The notes below the pieces were generated by a model that saw nothing but the letters and a program-made list of their open reading frames with translations, was not told the origin of the DNA and made no database searches. This document shows positions 22,147 through 33,779 of a stretch of 64,000 nucleotides of DNA, piece after piece. Where the stretch lies: assembly GCA_026936335.1 (NCBI GenBank), contig JAPMXV010000034.1, positions 248,001 through 312,000 of the forward strand, written 5' to 3'. Made by a program: the position numbers and the translations under genes. How positions within the stretch are numbered: position 1 is the stretch's first letter; the number at the start of each line of letters is the position of its first letter. This DNA comes from Mantamonas sphyraenae. Its lineage: Eukaryota; CRuMs; Mantamonadidae.

Positions 22147-23301
22147 TCAACCCACCACCTTCATTTCCCTTCGCTCGCCCACCGCCCTACCATCCGCCAG
22201 TGAAAAGAATGTCACCACTCCCTCGTCCACAACCGCATACACCACAAGTACCCCGTTGGCCGCCCTTCGATCCCGCCCCACACGTGCTAGCGACGGAACC
22301 GCGCTTCCGTACCCAGACACCACCACACGCAGATCTGCCTGCCCACTCGACCGCCTCGAAAAGTTCTTTGCCCGCCGTGGATGGTACACATCAAACACAA
22401 CCTCATCATCCTCCTGCCCCTCCTCATCCGCACCGCTCTCTGCAAACACAACCTCGTCCAGCTCCACCCGCTCCACGACGTCCACCTTGACCAACGCCTC
22501 TTCATGGGTGCCCTCGAATTCCTCCACATTGCCCAGCAGCGGTGTCACCCGATCCCTCCCGCCCTGCTTCCCGTCCTTGCCCCACCACTTTGCCCCCGCC
22601 GACACCACCGCCTTTACAAACCTTGCCAACCCCCCTTCCTCTTCTCTGTCCACCTCTGTCTCCTCCACCCCAGAGCTAGAACTGCTAGAACTGCTGTCGC
22701 TGCCAACCGTACCCCGCCGCACGGTGTACCCGGCCCGCCGTAGGAACGAGTACACCAGCACGTGATCAAAACGGATTCCCGGCGCACTTCCCAGCAGCTT
22801 GTGTACCTCGTGCACAGATAGCAGCCGCCCTCCCTCCTCCAGCACCACCCCGAGTGTCCCGCGCTCCGCCAGAAACACAAGTTCCTCAGGATACAGCATG
22901 AGTGCACTGTTGGTCGCCACTTCTCCCATCGTGTTCAACACCTTGCCTTGGACGTGCTCCAACCAGCCCATGTGCTCCTCCGTGTCGTACACCGCCCTCT
23001 GCAGCTGGTGCGTGCGCATCCCTCGAGGTACCGCGCAAGCGTTGTACATGTTGTTCAGCGACTTGTGAATCCCACGTGTCTCGCTACGGCCTCCGCTTGG
23101 CATGAACCCTTTCGACCCTCGCTTCGGCGCCTGGCCCATCCCTGGCCGTTCGATGCCCAGCCGCAGCAACTCCTGCTGCTCATTCTCTGTAAACTCTTCC
23201 CCCTCTGGGCCCTCCACCCGAGCCCGTTTCCCCTCGCGTCCTGCCCCTGCTCCGTGACGTTGCCGTCCCTTGCGTTTGCCCATGCTGCCGTTGTCCTGCA
23301 T
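22147..23301 (-). CDS. TSEN54: tRNA-splicing endonuclease subunit Sen54
   Basis: Intronless frame, 384 residues from the ATG of MQDNGSMGKRKGRQ. The frame stays open to an ATG at 23370, but that would abut the next gene's stop at 23374, and MGKRKG at 23283 is also possible. The central block YPEELVFLAERGTLGV...LLSVHEVHKLLG...VLVYSFLRRAGYTVRR is the Sen54 signature. The N-terminal basic region suits a nuclear protein, and an acidic, low-complexity insert separates the Sen54 core from a C-terminal beta-rich tail. Sen54 is a structural subunit pairing with Sen2 in the heterotetramer that excises tRNA introns. It implies that this organism has intron-containing tRNA genes. Confidence 0.87.
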   Translation of the reverse strand: MQDNGSMGKRKGRQRHGAGAGREGKRARVEGPEGEEFTENEQQELLRLGIERPGMGQAPKRGSKGFMPSGGRSETRGIHKSLNNMYNACAVPRGMRTHQLQRAVYDTEEHMGWLEHVQGKVLNTMGEVATNSALMLYPEELVFLAERGTLGVVLEEGGRLLSVHEVHKLLGSAPGIRFDHVLVYSFLRRAGYTVRRGTVGSDSSSSSSSSGVEETEVDREEEGGLARFVKAVVSAGAKWWGKDGKQGGRDRVTPLLGNVEEFEGTHEEALVKVDVVERVELDEVVFAESGADEEGQEDDEVVFDVYHPRRAKNFSRRSSGQADLRVVVSGYGSAVPSLARVGRDRRAANGVLVVYAVVDEGVVTFFSLADGRAVGERREMKVVG

Positions 23302-23373
23302 CGCCCCCCGCCCAAGACCTACTCCTGGACTACACACCAAACGAAAATTCACACGCACAGCCCCAAACATCCA

Positions 23374-24234
23374 TCAATCTTCGTCTTCATCATCATCGTC
23401 ATCGTCATCGCTGCCCCCCTCCAAGATTTCGTCGTCGTCGTCGTCGTCCTCCTTGCCCTTGCCCTTCTCTCCAGCGCCTCCGCTCCCACTGCTGCTCATG
23501 CCCTGCTCTGCAAACCAGCTTGCAACCTCTCCTTTTGCCACATCCGCCGCCGTCTTGCCCCGCTTGTCCACTGCAGTCGCGTCAGCCCCGCTGCTAAGCA
23601 ACGCCTGTACGCTTTCCAGCTGGTCCCGATACGACGCCTTGTGCAACGGCGTCTCACCCACGTTGTTTGCCACATCCACTCCTGCTCCATTGCTCAGCAG
23701 CAGTTCCAGGATGTCCTGGTGTCCTGCCGCCGCAGCACGATCTGTCCACACCCACACACACCATGTCAGTCGTCCGTGAGCTTTCCACCGGCCTGCACAC
23801 GCCACTCCCATTCTCCGATCGAAACAGTCGCCTCCTACTGCGCCTCTGTGCCTGCCCCTGTGACCGCCCTCGGCCCGTGCGGCCCTCTCCAGATCACCAA
23901 GCTCCGCGTCAACAACGCCCCACCCCCCCCTTTTTTCTTGCACTTACGCAGTACTGTGTTGCCCTGTTCGTCCACAGCCGTCAAGTCCGATCCACCCTCA
24001 ACCAGTTCCTTTGTCGCGTCCAGATAGCCCTTGCTCACTGCGTTGAACAGCACCTGTGCGTCCTTGTTTGTCGACTGCCCTCTGTCCGTGTCAGCCTTTC
24101 CGCTCCCCTTTCTCCAACATCCCGCCTCATCCCACACCCGTCTCCCTTGCCCCGTTCCCTACTGCCACAATCTCCCTGGCTTCGCTCCCAACAAATCCAT
24201 CCCACGTTTACACTCCCTGCCCGGAACTCACCAT
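23374..24234 (-). CDS. Small ankyrin-repeat protein with acidic tail
   Basis: Three coding exons: 24234-24232 (the ATG only, directly followed by GTGAGT), 24074-23948 and 23741-23374, giving 165 residues. Introns are 157 and 206 nt with CTGACAC/CTGACAT motifs. The product starts M-STNKDAQVLFNAVSKGYLD and has about three ankyrin repeats (TVLHRAAAAGHQDILELLL, ETPLHKASYRDQLESVQALL, KTAADVAKGEVASW), then Ser/Gly and a strongly acidic D/E-rich end. No Met lies in the second exon before the repeats, so the ATG-only exon appears to be needed. It is a protein-interaction module with unknown partner. Its start is 30 bp from that of SPT16 on the other strand. Confidence 0.82.
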
Positions 24235-24264
24235 GTTGCCCTGCCGCCCCCACCGCATCCACAC
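24235..24264. promoter_or_regulatory. 30-bp gap between divergent start codons
   Basis: Only CCGCCCCCACCGCATCCACAC-like sequence separates the ankyrin ATG (minus) from the SPT16 ATG (plus). The two 5' UTRs must either overlap or be almost absent. Confidence 0.6.
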
Positions 24265-27200
24265 ATGTCCGTCTCACTGCACACAGAGGCTGTGGCAACA
24301 CGCCTGTCTGCCCTCCACGAGGCTTTGGTCAACAAGCGCCCAGGGTTCGAGGATCTCGGCGCCCTCCTCTTTGTCAACGGCAAGTACGCGGGCGAAGACG
24401 AGGCTCCGCCGGCCACCGCGAATCTGCAACTCTGGTGCTTCGGCTACGAGATGGTCAACACCGTGCTCGTCGTCGCCCCCGATGCCATCCACTTTCTCAG
24501 TGGTAGCAGCAAGGGTCAGTTCATCGCACATCGTCGTCCCTCCTGTTGGCCCTCGCCCATTCTTTCCTCCTTTCTCCGTCTGCCTGATCACACTCTCGCT
24601 CACACGCATCGTCGCCCCCGCAGTTCAACTCTTTGACGGCGTCGGCTCGCATGAAAAGTGCACCTGCAACCTCCAACTGCATGTCCGCCCCAGCAACCCG
24701 CAGGACATGCTCGCCAAACTCAACGAACTCCTCCCGCAGGTATGTTTTTGCCCTTTCCCGCTTTTTTTTGGCGCCATTTTCCCGCGCCTTTCCCACCTCG
24801 GCACCCAAACCACGCTCACACATCTTCCCCGGTCTGCAAACCACCACACACATCGTCTCGCACGCCCTGTACTCTCTTCCACACCCATGCCTCTCTCCCT
24901 CCACCCTTCCCAGGGCGTCACCGTCGGCGTGTTCAACGAGGATTTGCTCGAGATCAGCTCAAGCGGCGGCTCGCTGATGCAGCCCGTCCTCCAGGGACTC
25001 CTCAAGCAGGACGGCTGGAAGAGCGTAGACATCACCGACACCATCTCCGACATGCAGGCACACAAGGACGAGCTCGAGGTCGCCCAGATGCAGCGTGCAA
25101 GCAGCCTCGCATGCGCTGTCATGTCCTCCTTCTTTGAAGATCGCATGGCCACCGCCCTGCAGGATGGCAAGCGCATCAAGCACTCCAAGCTTGCCGCAAT
25201 GACAGAGGCTGCCGTCATCGCTCCGGAAAAGGTGCCCCTTGACGGCTTTGACTCCAAGGTCGACCAGCTCGACTGTCCCCTGACCCCCATTGTCCAGTCC
25301 GGCGGCAACTACTCTCTCAAGCTCAACGCAGAGTCTGACGACAACAACCTGACCCCAGACACCATCCTCTGCTGCTTCGCCACAAGCAGCAAGAACTACC
25401 ACTCCATGATTGGCCGTTCCTTCATGATCGACCCCAGCAAGCAGGAGAAGCAAAACTACAACATCCTCCTGCAGGTGCGCCAGGCTGCCCTCGACGCCCT
25501 GCGTCCAGGCACGCCCCTTGCAGACGTCTTTGCTGCCGCCTCGGCCAAGCTGGCCGAGCTCGACGACTCGCTCTCCTCTCACTTTCTCAAGTCCATCGGT
25601 TTCTCCACGGGCATCAACCTGCAGGAGCCCTCCCTCATGATCAACGCCAAGACCACACGCCGCGCCGAGCAGGGCATGGTCTTTGTCCTCCGCGTCGGCC
25701 TTCGCTCCCTCAAGCGCGCCTCCACCTCAAAGTCGTCCTCCGACTCCTACTCCCTTCTCCTCGCAGACACCGTCGTCGTCGGCGCCGACGAACCAACCGT
25801 CCTCACCGCCGCTGCTCCCGTCGATCTCAAGCAGGTCGAGTACAAGATGGACGACCAGGACGACGTCGACGTCATCCAGGAGGGCCAGACCACAGAGGAT
25901 CGCCTGCGCGGCAAGTCCTCCCAGAGCGCCGCCGAGCGCCGCAAGCAGAAGCAGGACGAGATTGCCAAGCGCAAGATTGCCGAAGGTCTCGCCCTCGTCG
26001 CCAAGGGCAAGGCCAAGCTGGAAATCAAGGGCCAGCTCGAAATCGACGACATTGCCACCTATGACCAGGGTCCCTCCCAGTTCCCGTCCTCCACCCTCCG
26101 CGCCAAGCGCATTGTCGTCGACAACACGCGCGAGGCTGTCCTCCTGCCCATCAACGGCCGCCACGTGCCCTTTCACATCGGCACCATCAAGTCCGTCACC
26201 AAGCAGACCGACAACGACAGCACCTACCTCCGCGTCGCCTTCCATCTGCCGGCTTCTTCCAGCTCCAACGCAAAGGTCAGCATCAACACACCCAACTTTC
26301 CCAACAACAATGCCATCTTTGTGCGTGATCTTATGTTCCGTGCCCCGGTCGCGGACCCGCACATGCCAAAGTGCTTCCAAGAAATCAAGGACATCCAGAA
26401 GCGCATCCAGAACAGGCTCAAGGAGTCCCAGAACAAGGCCTCCCTCGTCGAGCAAGACGAACTCGTCACCATCAAGGGTGGCTTTGCCCGTCTCCTCAAC
26501 GTGTGCATTCGCCCGTCCATCTCGGGCAAGCGCACCCTTGGCGGCTTGTACTGCCATCAGAACGGCCTGCGCTTCGTCCCGTCCAAGGACCAGACCAAGC
26601 ACGTCGACATTCTGTACAACAACATCAAGCGCGCCTTCTTTCAGCCCGCCAAGAAGGATCTCATTGTCCTCATCCACTTCCACCTCAAGAACGAGATCAT
26701 GATCGGCCGCAAGCGCGTCCAGGACATCCAAATCTTCACCGAGGTCATGGAGCTGGCCCAGGACATCAACCAGCGCCGCCGCGACCGTGACGAGGACGAG
26801 ATTGAGGCCGAGCAGCGCGAGCGTGAACTCAAGCACCAGCTTAACAAGGGCTTCAAGAACTTTACAGAGAAGCTGGAACAGGAGACGTCGGTGTCGTTCG
26901 ACGAGCCCTACGACAACCTCGGCTTTGACGGCGCCGCCACAAAGGGCCGCATGTTCTTCATGCCCACCGTCAACTGCCTCGTCCACCTGGTTGAGTTGCC
27001 CTTTTTCGTGCTCGACATGACCGACATCGACATTGTAAACCTGGAGCGCGTGCAGCACGGCACTCGCTTCTTTGACATTGTCTTTGTGCACAAGGGGTTC
27101 ATGAAGACCACCAAGATCGACGCCGTGCCGCTCGGCTCCCTGGACACCATCCGCGACTGGCTCGACACCTGCGACATCAAGTACTACGAGACAAAGATCA

Positions 27201-27553
27201 ACCTGCTGTGGAAGGATGTGCTCAAGACCGTCCGCGATGACATCGAGGGCTTCTACGAAGAGGGCGGCTGGCAGTTTGTCCTGGACGTGGAACACGAGAG
27301 CGAGGAGGAGGACGAGGAGGAGGAGGACGTCAGCGACTTTGAGCTGCCTTCCGACGACGAGAGCGAAGACTCGGACGAGTACGCCTCCGACGAAGACTTT
27401 TCCGCAGAGGAAGAGTCGGATGGCGATCCCGAGGACGACCTTGACGAAGAGGGCCTGGACTGGGACGAGCTGGAGCAGGAGGCCAAGAACGACGACCGCA
27501 AGCGCGGCCGCGAAGACGAGACCCAGAGCGGTTCCAAGCGATCGCGTCATTGA
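24265..27553 (+). CDS. SPT16: FACT complex subunit SPT16
   Basis: Exons 24265-24514, 24624-24739 and 24914-27553 (introns 109 and 174 nt, phases 1 and 0) give 1001 residues, close to the roughly 1035 of other Spt16. The order is: the catalytically dead aminopeptidase-like N-domain (QLWCFGYEMVNTVLV, later FFEDRMATALQDGKRIKHS and GFSTGINLQEPSL); the dimerisation domain (REAVLLPINGRHVPFHIGTIK); the middle tandem PH domain (LGGLYCHQNGLRFVPSK, DNLGFDGA, MPTVNCLVHLVELPFFV); and a long acidic C-terminal tail rich in E, D and S. With SSRP1/Pob3 it disassembles and rebuilds nucleosomes during transcription and replication. Confidence 0.97.
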
Positions 27554-27626
27554 AGCGAGTTGCAGCAGCGCAGAAAAAACATTCTTCCTTCTTCTTCCCG
27601 CTCCCTCTGCAATCCCTCCATCCGCT

Positions 27627-28741
27627 TCATTGCCCCCTTTGTTCCCGAGGATGATCCCAATCTCCACCCGCTGGACGGCCCAGCAAACTCGTGCGCGGAG
27701 AGTCTTGCGGCGACGACGACTGTGAATTGGCTGCGCGGTGGGAGCGACGTTTGGTGCTGGGCATCTTGCGCATGACCCACAGGATGACGGCGGCCGGGAT
27801 GATCTCCACAAACACGTAGAAGCTGCCAACAAAGAGAAAGTTGAGGTCCACGTCTTGGGGCAGCAGACTGAGGCCCGTGTACGTGGCTCGCACTGTGAAG
27901 CAGGCAGTGCAGACAATGGTGGACACAAACACCTCCTTGAGCCTGTTGCGGCGGTTCTTGGTGTCGATGGGAAACGCGCTCAGCATTTTGTACAAGCGCC
28001 CACCATACATGCAGAAGGCGAGAGCAGCAAGCAGAGACACTACACCGGAGAATCTGTGCCAAGAAAAACGGGTGTGCGTCGCAGCGGGGGTCAGCACGGG
28101 ACGGGAGAGGAAAATTGCACAGCACGGCCACCCCTCGCACCCTGCGCTCCTTGCAAGCAGGCCAGTCTGCAACACATCCACCAGCGGGAAATCCTGGGTG
28201 TAGACACTCTCTCAACGTACGCGTGGTCGATGTAGTTGATGTCCTGGGCATCCTGCGGCAGGATGACAAGCATGATCCAGATGATGACCTCGGCGAGGTA
28301 GACGACGCCGTTGACGCCCAGGAAGACTTGGTTGAGGTTGGTGGTGTTCTGAGCGTCTGCCTTGGCGATGATTTCCGCCCAGAAGAGGATAAGGAGGCAG
28401 AAGCAGGTGAAGTAGAGGAGATTGGGCAGGTCGTCCAGAATGGAAAACACAATGTGCTTGAAGGAACTCATGAAAAAGTCCTCGGGGGCCCAATAGGGAA
28501 TGACCAGGAAGAAGGCTGTGCGCACAGCGTTGGCCGCAATCATCACAGTGAAGATTTTTACATGGATGGACCACGGTGAGGCTGGCGGGGAGGTGGCAGA
28601 GGCAGCTGCAGCCGCGGCTGCGCGTGTACGATACCGCACCAGCTGCACCAGAGGCACCAGCGTCATCAGCGCATACACCCCCGACAGCACATAGATGGTC
28701 ACAGCCAAAGGCTCAATCGACGCAAACTCGACTGTCGGCAT
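27627..28741 (-). CDS. Seven-TM protein of the TOM1/THH1 (GPR137-like) family
   Basis: Exons 28741-28221 and 28053-27627 (167-nt intron GTACGT...ACAG, phase 2) give 315 residues. Seven hydrophobic segments are visible. The third, LPNLLYFTCFCLLILFWAEI, is the most diagnostic stretch of the TOM1/THH1 and GPR137 family, and the sixth and seventh segments keep its RATYTGL and FVGSFYVFVEIIP pattern. Plant members are tonoplast proteins; animal GPR137 sits on lysosomes and regulates Rag GTPases and mTORC1. Lysosome or vacuole membrane location is inferred from these relatives. The C-terminal 40 residues are Ser/Arg-rich. Confidence 0.82.
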
Positions 28742-28806
28742 GGATGACGTGTGCCCGCCGCCGCCCCGCTCCTCCACCCAGCCCCAGTTCACCCCCAACC
28801 GCCGCC

Positions 28807-29530
28807 ATGGAGTTGGAGAACGCAAATCCCGTTGTGTTTGAAGCGCAGACACACATCAAGCGCGACACGTCCATGGAGCTGGATGAGGACGTGGACGACC
28901 CGCTCGACGCCCTGGAGTTGTTTGATATCCTTCTTCGTGCCCTGCTTCCTGCTTGCATGCCCATTCCACCCTGCATGCGTGAGAAAGTGTCACTGCCTGC
29001 ACCAACGGTGCACCTCCTTCACATGGGTGCATACCTGACTGCGTGTGTGTCCATGGCACCGTTCTGTGCCACGATTCCGCCTCAATTGTAGTTCCGCTTT
29101 GGTTGTTGCCTCCTTAACTCGTGAACCGTATGCCTGTGCGACATCCCATGCCCCTGAACTCAATCTGCGACCCGTTTGCGTACATCTTATCCGGGATATC
29201 AAGGATCCGGAGCATCCACTGACGCTGGAGCAGCTGAATGTGGTCAAGCACGAGCTGATCGAGCTGGACGAGGAGCGGCAAGAAGTGCTGGTGCAATTCA
29301 CGCCGACCATCCCGCACTGTTCCATGGCTACTCTCATCGGCCTGTGTATCAAAGTCAAGATGATCCGTTCGTTGCCAGAGTCGTACAAGATCGACGTCGA
29401 AGTCGAACCGGGCACGCACGCCACCGAGGCTGCGGTCAACAAGCAACTCAACGACAAGGAGCGTGTGGCAGCCGCACTGGAAAACTCTTCCCTCATTGGT
29501 GTGGTCAACAACTGCCTGCGCGGCCTGTGA
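28807..29530 (+). CDS. CIAO2B: CIAO2/MIP18 cytosolic Fe-S assembly protein, with AT-AC intron
   Basis: Exons 28807-28924 and 29184-29530 give 154 residues. The start lies in a perfect GCCGCCATGG context. ENANPVVFE at the N-terminus, [20 protein letters not shown] across the splice, then [16 protein letters not shown] with its reactive Cys, and [20 protein letters not shown] are essentially the CIAO2B/MIP18 (FAM96B) sequence. In the CIA targeting complex it works with CIAO1 and MMS19 to deliver Fe-S clusters to DNA polymerases, helicases and other apoproteins. The join only restores the family sequence if the intron starts ATATCCTT and ends GTAC. Confidence 0.95.
28925..29183 (+). other. U12-type AT-AC intron
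   Basis: The donor ATATCCTTCT matches the U12 AT-AC consensus and the intron ends GCGTAC. Joining G to AT gives GAT (Asp), restoring ELF-D-LIRDIKD. A perfect U12 branch sequence TCCTTAAC is at 29111-29118 but lies 65 nt from the 3' end; a weaker CCCCTGAACT at 29151-29160 has a more usual spacing. At 259 nt it is longer than almost all other introns here. Confidence 0.85.
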
Positions 29531-29580
29531 GCTCCGCCGCTGCCCCGTTTGCGCCAACCCGAACACTTCAACATCTGACC

Positions 29581-30154
29581 ATGGCACCTCCGCCTGATGC
29601 GGTCGCAGGCGTGGGTCCGGGTACCTTTACCATTATCTTTTTCGCCCTGTTGGCCATCCTCCTCTGTGTGGTGGGCATCCAAATCAAGAAAGCAGGGTAC
29701 GTTTCTCCTCCCGCGTATTGCTCTCGCCGTCAGCATTGCCTGCCCCGTTTGCCAGCGCATGGTCCTCCACCTCAAGCACACGTCTTTGTTCTGCCTGATC
29801 CCTGCGTCTTTGGGTCGTGGCGTTCTGCCGCTGCAGAGGCCGCGGGTTCGGCTCACCAACCGTTTTGGCGCTCGATTTCCCTGACGCCGCAGCACGCGCA
29901 CACATCGCAGTCTCATGATTGCCATTGGCTATGGCATGCTGGCCATAGTGTCTATTATTCTTTTTCTGTCTCCAAAGGCCCCCCGCGCCACCATTGCCGC
30001 CCAGCAGCAAGTCGTCACCGATCCCACCGTCGGCCCGCGCACTCTCTTTGATCTCTTTGTCTTTGTCGGGCTCGTGGTTGGCCTCCTTGCCCTCTTTATG
30101 TTTATAGTTGCTCGACCCGTGTATGCCATGCCGCGGGGAAAGCTGCGTGGGTGA
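29581..30154 (+). CDS. Small multi-pass membrane protein, unknown
   Basis: Exons 29581-29696 and 29911-30154 (214-nt intron GTACGT...CGCAG, phase 2) give 119 residues. Three hydrophobic helices are present: FTIIFFALLAILLCVVGIQI (about 16-35), GLMIAIGYGMLAIVSIILFL (about 39-58) and LFDLFVFVGLVVGLLALFMF (about 85-106). The C-terminus is short and basic. I do not recognise the family. It follows CIAO2 on the same strand after 50 bp, and is convergent with the first RND gene across 221 bp of DNA in which I see nothing. Confidence 0.7.
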
Positions 30155-30375
30155 TGTTCATGGCAGCGGGGTGTGCAAAAAGCCCCACGCCGCTGACAAT
30201 GATTGACTTGACTCTCATCTTTCCCATCTTCTCACCCCCGGTGCGGTGACTCGGCGTCATCGTGGGTCGCACCCTCGAAGAAACTGGTGACGGTGCTCTG
30301 CTCGCACGAAATGGAGTCCCATGAATTTGAATTTGCGCCTTCTTCGCCCAGACCCACGGCCTCCCAACCATTTTC

Positions 30376-33300
30376 TCAGGCAGATCGGCGGCCTTGCTGC
30401 ACTGCCCGTTGGTTTTCAACCGCAAATTGCTCTTCCCAGTCTTTGTCCACAGCTGTCTTGCGCTCCTTCAGCCGCAGGTGCATCTCGACGTCGCGCAAGG
30501 CCGGCGGTGGCGTGAGGTACTGCAGCACCACGGGGGCTATCACCATGGCAATGCAGAAGGAAAGGATGAGCGAGAGCACAAACAGTGCGATGAGAAGCTG
30601 CAGGTAGCCGCCGATGAACGGGATCATCAGCGCAAACAGGGCAGCCGAGCCGAATCCGTGAAAGACACTGCCGCCCACGGCCGCAAACATGGTTCGCAGG
30701 CGCTCCTCCACCGTACCCACGGAAATGTTGAAACTGTGCACCACATGGGCGGTGTAGTCGACGCCAAAGCCCAGGACAAACACACCGACAAACACCAACG
30801 CCTGGCTCACGTTGACGTACGGATACAAATCGACCAGAGCATACGAGGTGAGACCTGTCAGTGTCATTGACATGACCACAAGGATGGCCGAGAGCGGGTT
30901 GATCAGAAACACCGCCGACACGAGTGCAACGAGCAGGCCAGACACAAGTCCCGTTTCCAGCAGCAGATCCTCCAGAAAGCGTGTGCTCACCGATGCATCC
31001 AGCCAGTATGAGGTGAAAGAAACCAGCGCACGCTCGTTCTTGCTCAATCCAGCCTGCAATTGCGCTTGGATGGCCTTGTACGCCGTCACACCTTCCGCCA
31101 CATAAAAGGGCGACATCACGGGTATGGTGAAGCGTGTGGTGTACACGTGCTTCTTTCCATCCCACATAATGTGTGTGCGCAGATGTTGAAACTGCGGCAA
31201 TGCCAAAAACGTGCGCAGCTTCTGCTCAAAGTCGGCTTGCGTGGTTGGCATGGCCCCAGCGTTTGCGTTTGCAAAGTCTGCGTACCAACACGTGGTGAGG
31301 TTGGACCAGCCGGAGAGCACCAACGGTGGTCCTGCCGAGCGCACAAAACGACACACCGCACGCAGCCGTTGATCCACTTTGCGGGTCCAGTACGCTGTGC
31401 CCGGCGGAACCACAAGGAAACCGCGCCCATGGGATGTGTTGAACATGGTGTGCAGGCGCACCCTATGAGGGGTGGTTTCCAGGCTGGGGTGCAGGTTCAT
31501 GTCCGCGGTGGCAGCGACCGCGTTTGTGTACGCCAGCAGGCGGTACACACAAGCGTACACCATCAGGCCGAAAATCACAAAGGCTACCACATGGCATGCC
31601 TTGTGAAGGATCATGTCCACGTACGTGGTTTCAAAGAAGCGCGAGAGCACCGTGCTGTCGCGACGCAGCACAGCGTACTCTCGATCCTCCAACAGCTCGT
31701 CCTCAGTGCGATTGGAGCCTCCCGAGCGTGACGAACCCAACGCAGACTGTACATCCAAAGTCACCGAGCCAATTGAGCGTGACGACTCTCGCCGTGCACT
31801 GTTGCGCCGCACAATTTGCAGCGGATCCGACACATCGACGCTGCTTCTGGCGGAGCGCGAACGCTCGTTGCTGTTGCGCCTTTCGCTGCTCACAGAATCG
31901 CCGCTTGTGCGTCGTGACGACACAGACAGCGCTTCGCTGACTCTACGCGACGCTGGTGCGCTGCGAGATCCCGACAAGTTGCTTCCCAGTCCCTCTCCAT
32001 TTGCCCAATTGCCAATCTCCACCAAACTGGGGCTCCTGCCAGCCCCAGAGCCCTCTCTCGACGCGTGTGTGGCCGGCAGAGACGACTGGGACAGCTCGGC
32101 CATCTCCACGTCCGACTGCACGCTCTTTTCGCGGCGCTCGCACACCATGGCAGCTGTCACCGACTGCGGACAGCACAGTCCAAACACGTAGCGCCCCTTT
32201 GCAGACATCTTGAGGTCGATGGACAGACACGCGGTCACCAGACACATCTGCAGCAAAAAGTCTGCAAGGAGCGAAACGGACATGAAGAATGCCATGTTCC
32301 GCGGCGTCTCCGCCGTCGTGCCAACCATGCCATACCCAAAAACCATCAAGTCGGTGATTGTGGTCATGAGAATGGCGGTCCCTGCCTCGCCAATTCCTTC
32401 GGCGAGACGCAGTGTCGGGTTGGGATGCTGCACTCGTGCGACGCTGCTGGTGATGATGAAGATGTCATCGACGCCAATGGCGACCACAACAGCCACGCCC
32501 AACTGTAGAAAGGCATGTGTGGGCATCTGAAGAGCGGCCATGATGCCAAACGAGGCCAGGGATGCCAGCAGTGCGTTCAGCAGACCCAGCAGCAAAACTG
32601 ACACCGTGCCGTTCAAATCTCGTTTGAACCCGGCCCCAATCAGGTACAGCACCATACCAGTCATCCAGTAAAGCAGGTAGGAGGTCCCGCCGCCTTCGAT
32701 GAGACTCCGGCTGCACCCTGACATCGCAACAAGGTCTCCTCCTTCCTGCCGTACCTTGCCGTTTTGGATGCACAGCTCAGTCCACTCCTGGTCTCGGTCT
32801 CCCCACTCCTGTGTTTGAATCACCTGTGAATGTGGCCGGCAGTACGATGGCGTGAGCAGTGGTGATGCTGGCAACGAAAAAAGACCTGCTCTGGATACAG
32901 TTCGGCCCAAAAACACCTTCTCAGCTCCTCAACGCGAAGCACTCACCGGCAGGAGAGGATACTTGATTCGCCAATCCACGACACTTGCAATGGACCCGGT
33001 CTGACTGTACTTGACGCCTCCTGCGACTGCGTCGACGGGCAGCCACGTGCCGTTTCGAAAGCCGGCAAGGAAAATTTGTGTCCCCACGACGTTTGCGTTG
33101 ATTGTCCCCAGCTTGTCCTTGTCCGCGGCCAGGGCCGAGCTGTTAGGCCACACTTGCAGCACAGACATGGCCTCACATTCTTGCGACGCCGTCCGGATGC
33201 CACCCATCTGTGCCTCGTCGCCCAGCCGCAAGTCTTGCGCGGGCTGCCAAGGCTGGCAGTAGTTTCGAAACGCCCTCCGCTTGCCCAGGTACGCAAAGGT

Positions 33301-33723
33301 GAAGCCACGAACACGCGTGTCGGCCTTGACCAATAGCTCCAGGGCCTGGTCTGAGAACACACTGCCAACCGACCGCCAAGGATCGAGCACGTTGGGCTTA
33401 TTCGTCACCAGCACGTCAAGAAACTCGTCGTCGGCGCCAAAAGCGATGAGGTTGGTGCGCGTGCCTGGCTCATCCGTGAACATGATGGTGACAGAGAGAT
33501 AGTCAAATTGGAGGGAGCCCAGGAAGGACAACGGCACCATGAGAAGCACCAGCGAGGCACAGATCCAACGCCACGGGTGTCTGCTCACACGCACCGCATG
33601 GTTGTGGAACGCCGAATGGACCACCAAATCCACCATCAACCCTATGCGCATGTACGGTTTGGCTCGCCGCGCTATCAGGCGCTTCACCTGCTGGGATTGG
33701 CCGCCTTCAGCGCTGGAGGACAT
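30376..33723 (-). CDS. Patched-like RND (sterol-sensing-domain) protein, paralogue A
   Basis: Exons 33723-32947 and 32823-30376 (123-nt intron, phase 0) give about 1074 residues. The RND plan is complete: TM1 (WRWICASLVLLMVPLSFL), a first extracytoplasmic domain of about 240 residues, TM2-6 forming a sterol-sensing-like block with GVDDIFIITSS, a Ser-rich cytosolic linker, TM7, a second extracytoplasmic domain, then TM8-12 with GFGVDYTAHVVHS. The charged GxxD residues of the two proton-relay helices are retained. Such proteins move sterols or lipids or respond to them (Patched, PTCHD, NPC1 relatives). Substrate is unknown. The adjacent gene is a tandem paralogue with the intron at the same place. 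Confidence 0.9.
30457..30545 (-). repeat. Near-identical 89-bp block shared with paralogue B
   Basis: It encodes VVLQYLTPPPALRDVEMHLR and flanking residues at the C-terminus. It differs from 33840-33928 at one base, while sequence on both sides diverges clearly. Confidence 0.95.
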
Positions 33724-33779
33724 CGGCGCTCGATTTCTTTGCCTTCATGGCGCATCCATTTCTGACTTGTTGCATCCCC

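Noticed and set aside
27561..27626. Extending the TOM1-like gene downstream to 27547
   Set aside because: The correct frame stops at 27627; the longer open frame is a different phase.
25727..27928. A 733-residue open frame antisense to SPT16
   Set aside because: It is Leu/Val/Asp-rich shadow coding produced by the opposite-strand codon bias, with no ATG-anchored domain structure and full overlap with a certain gene.
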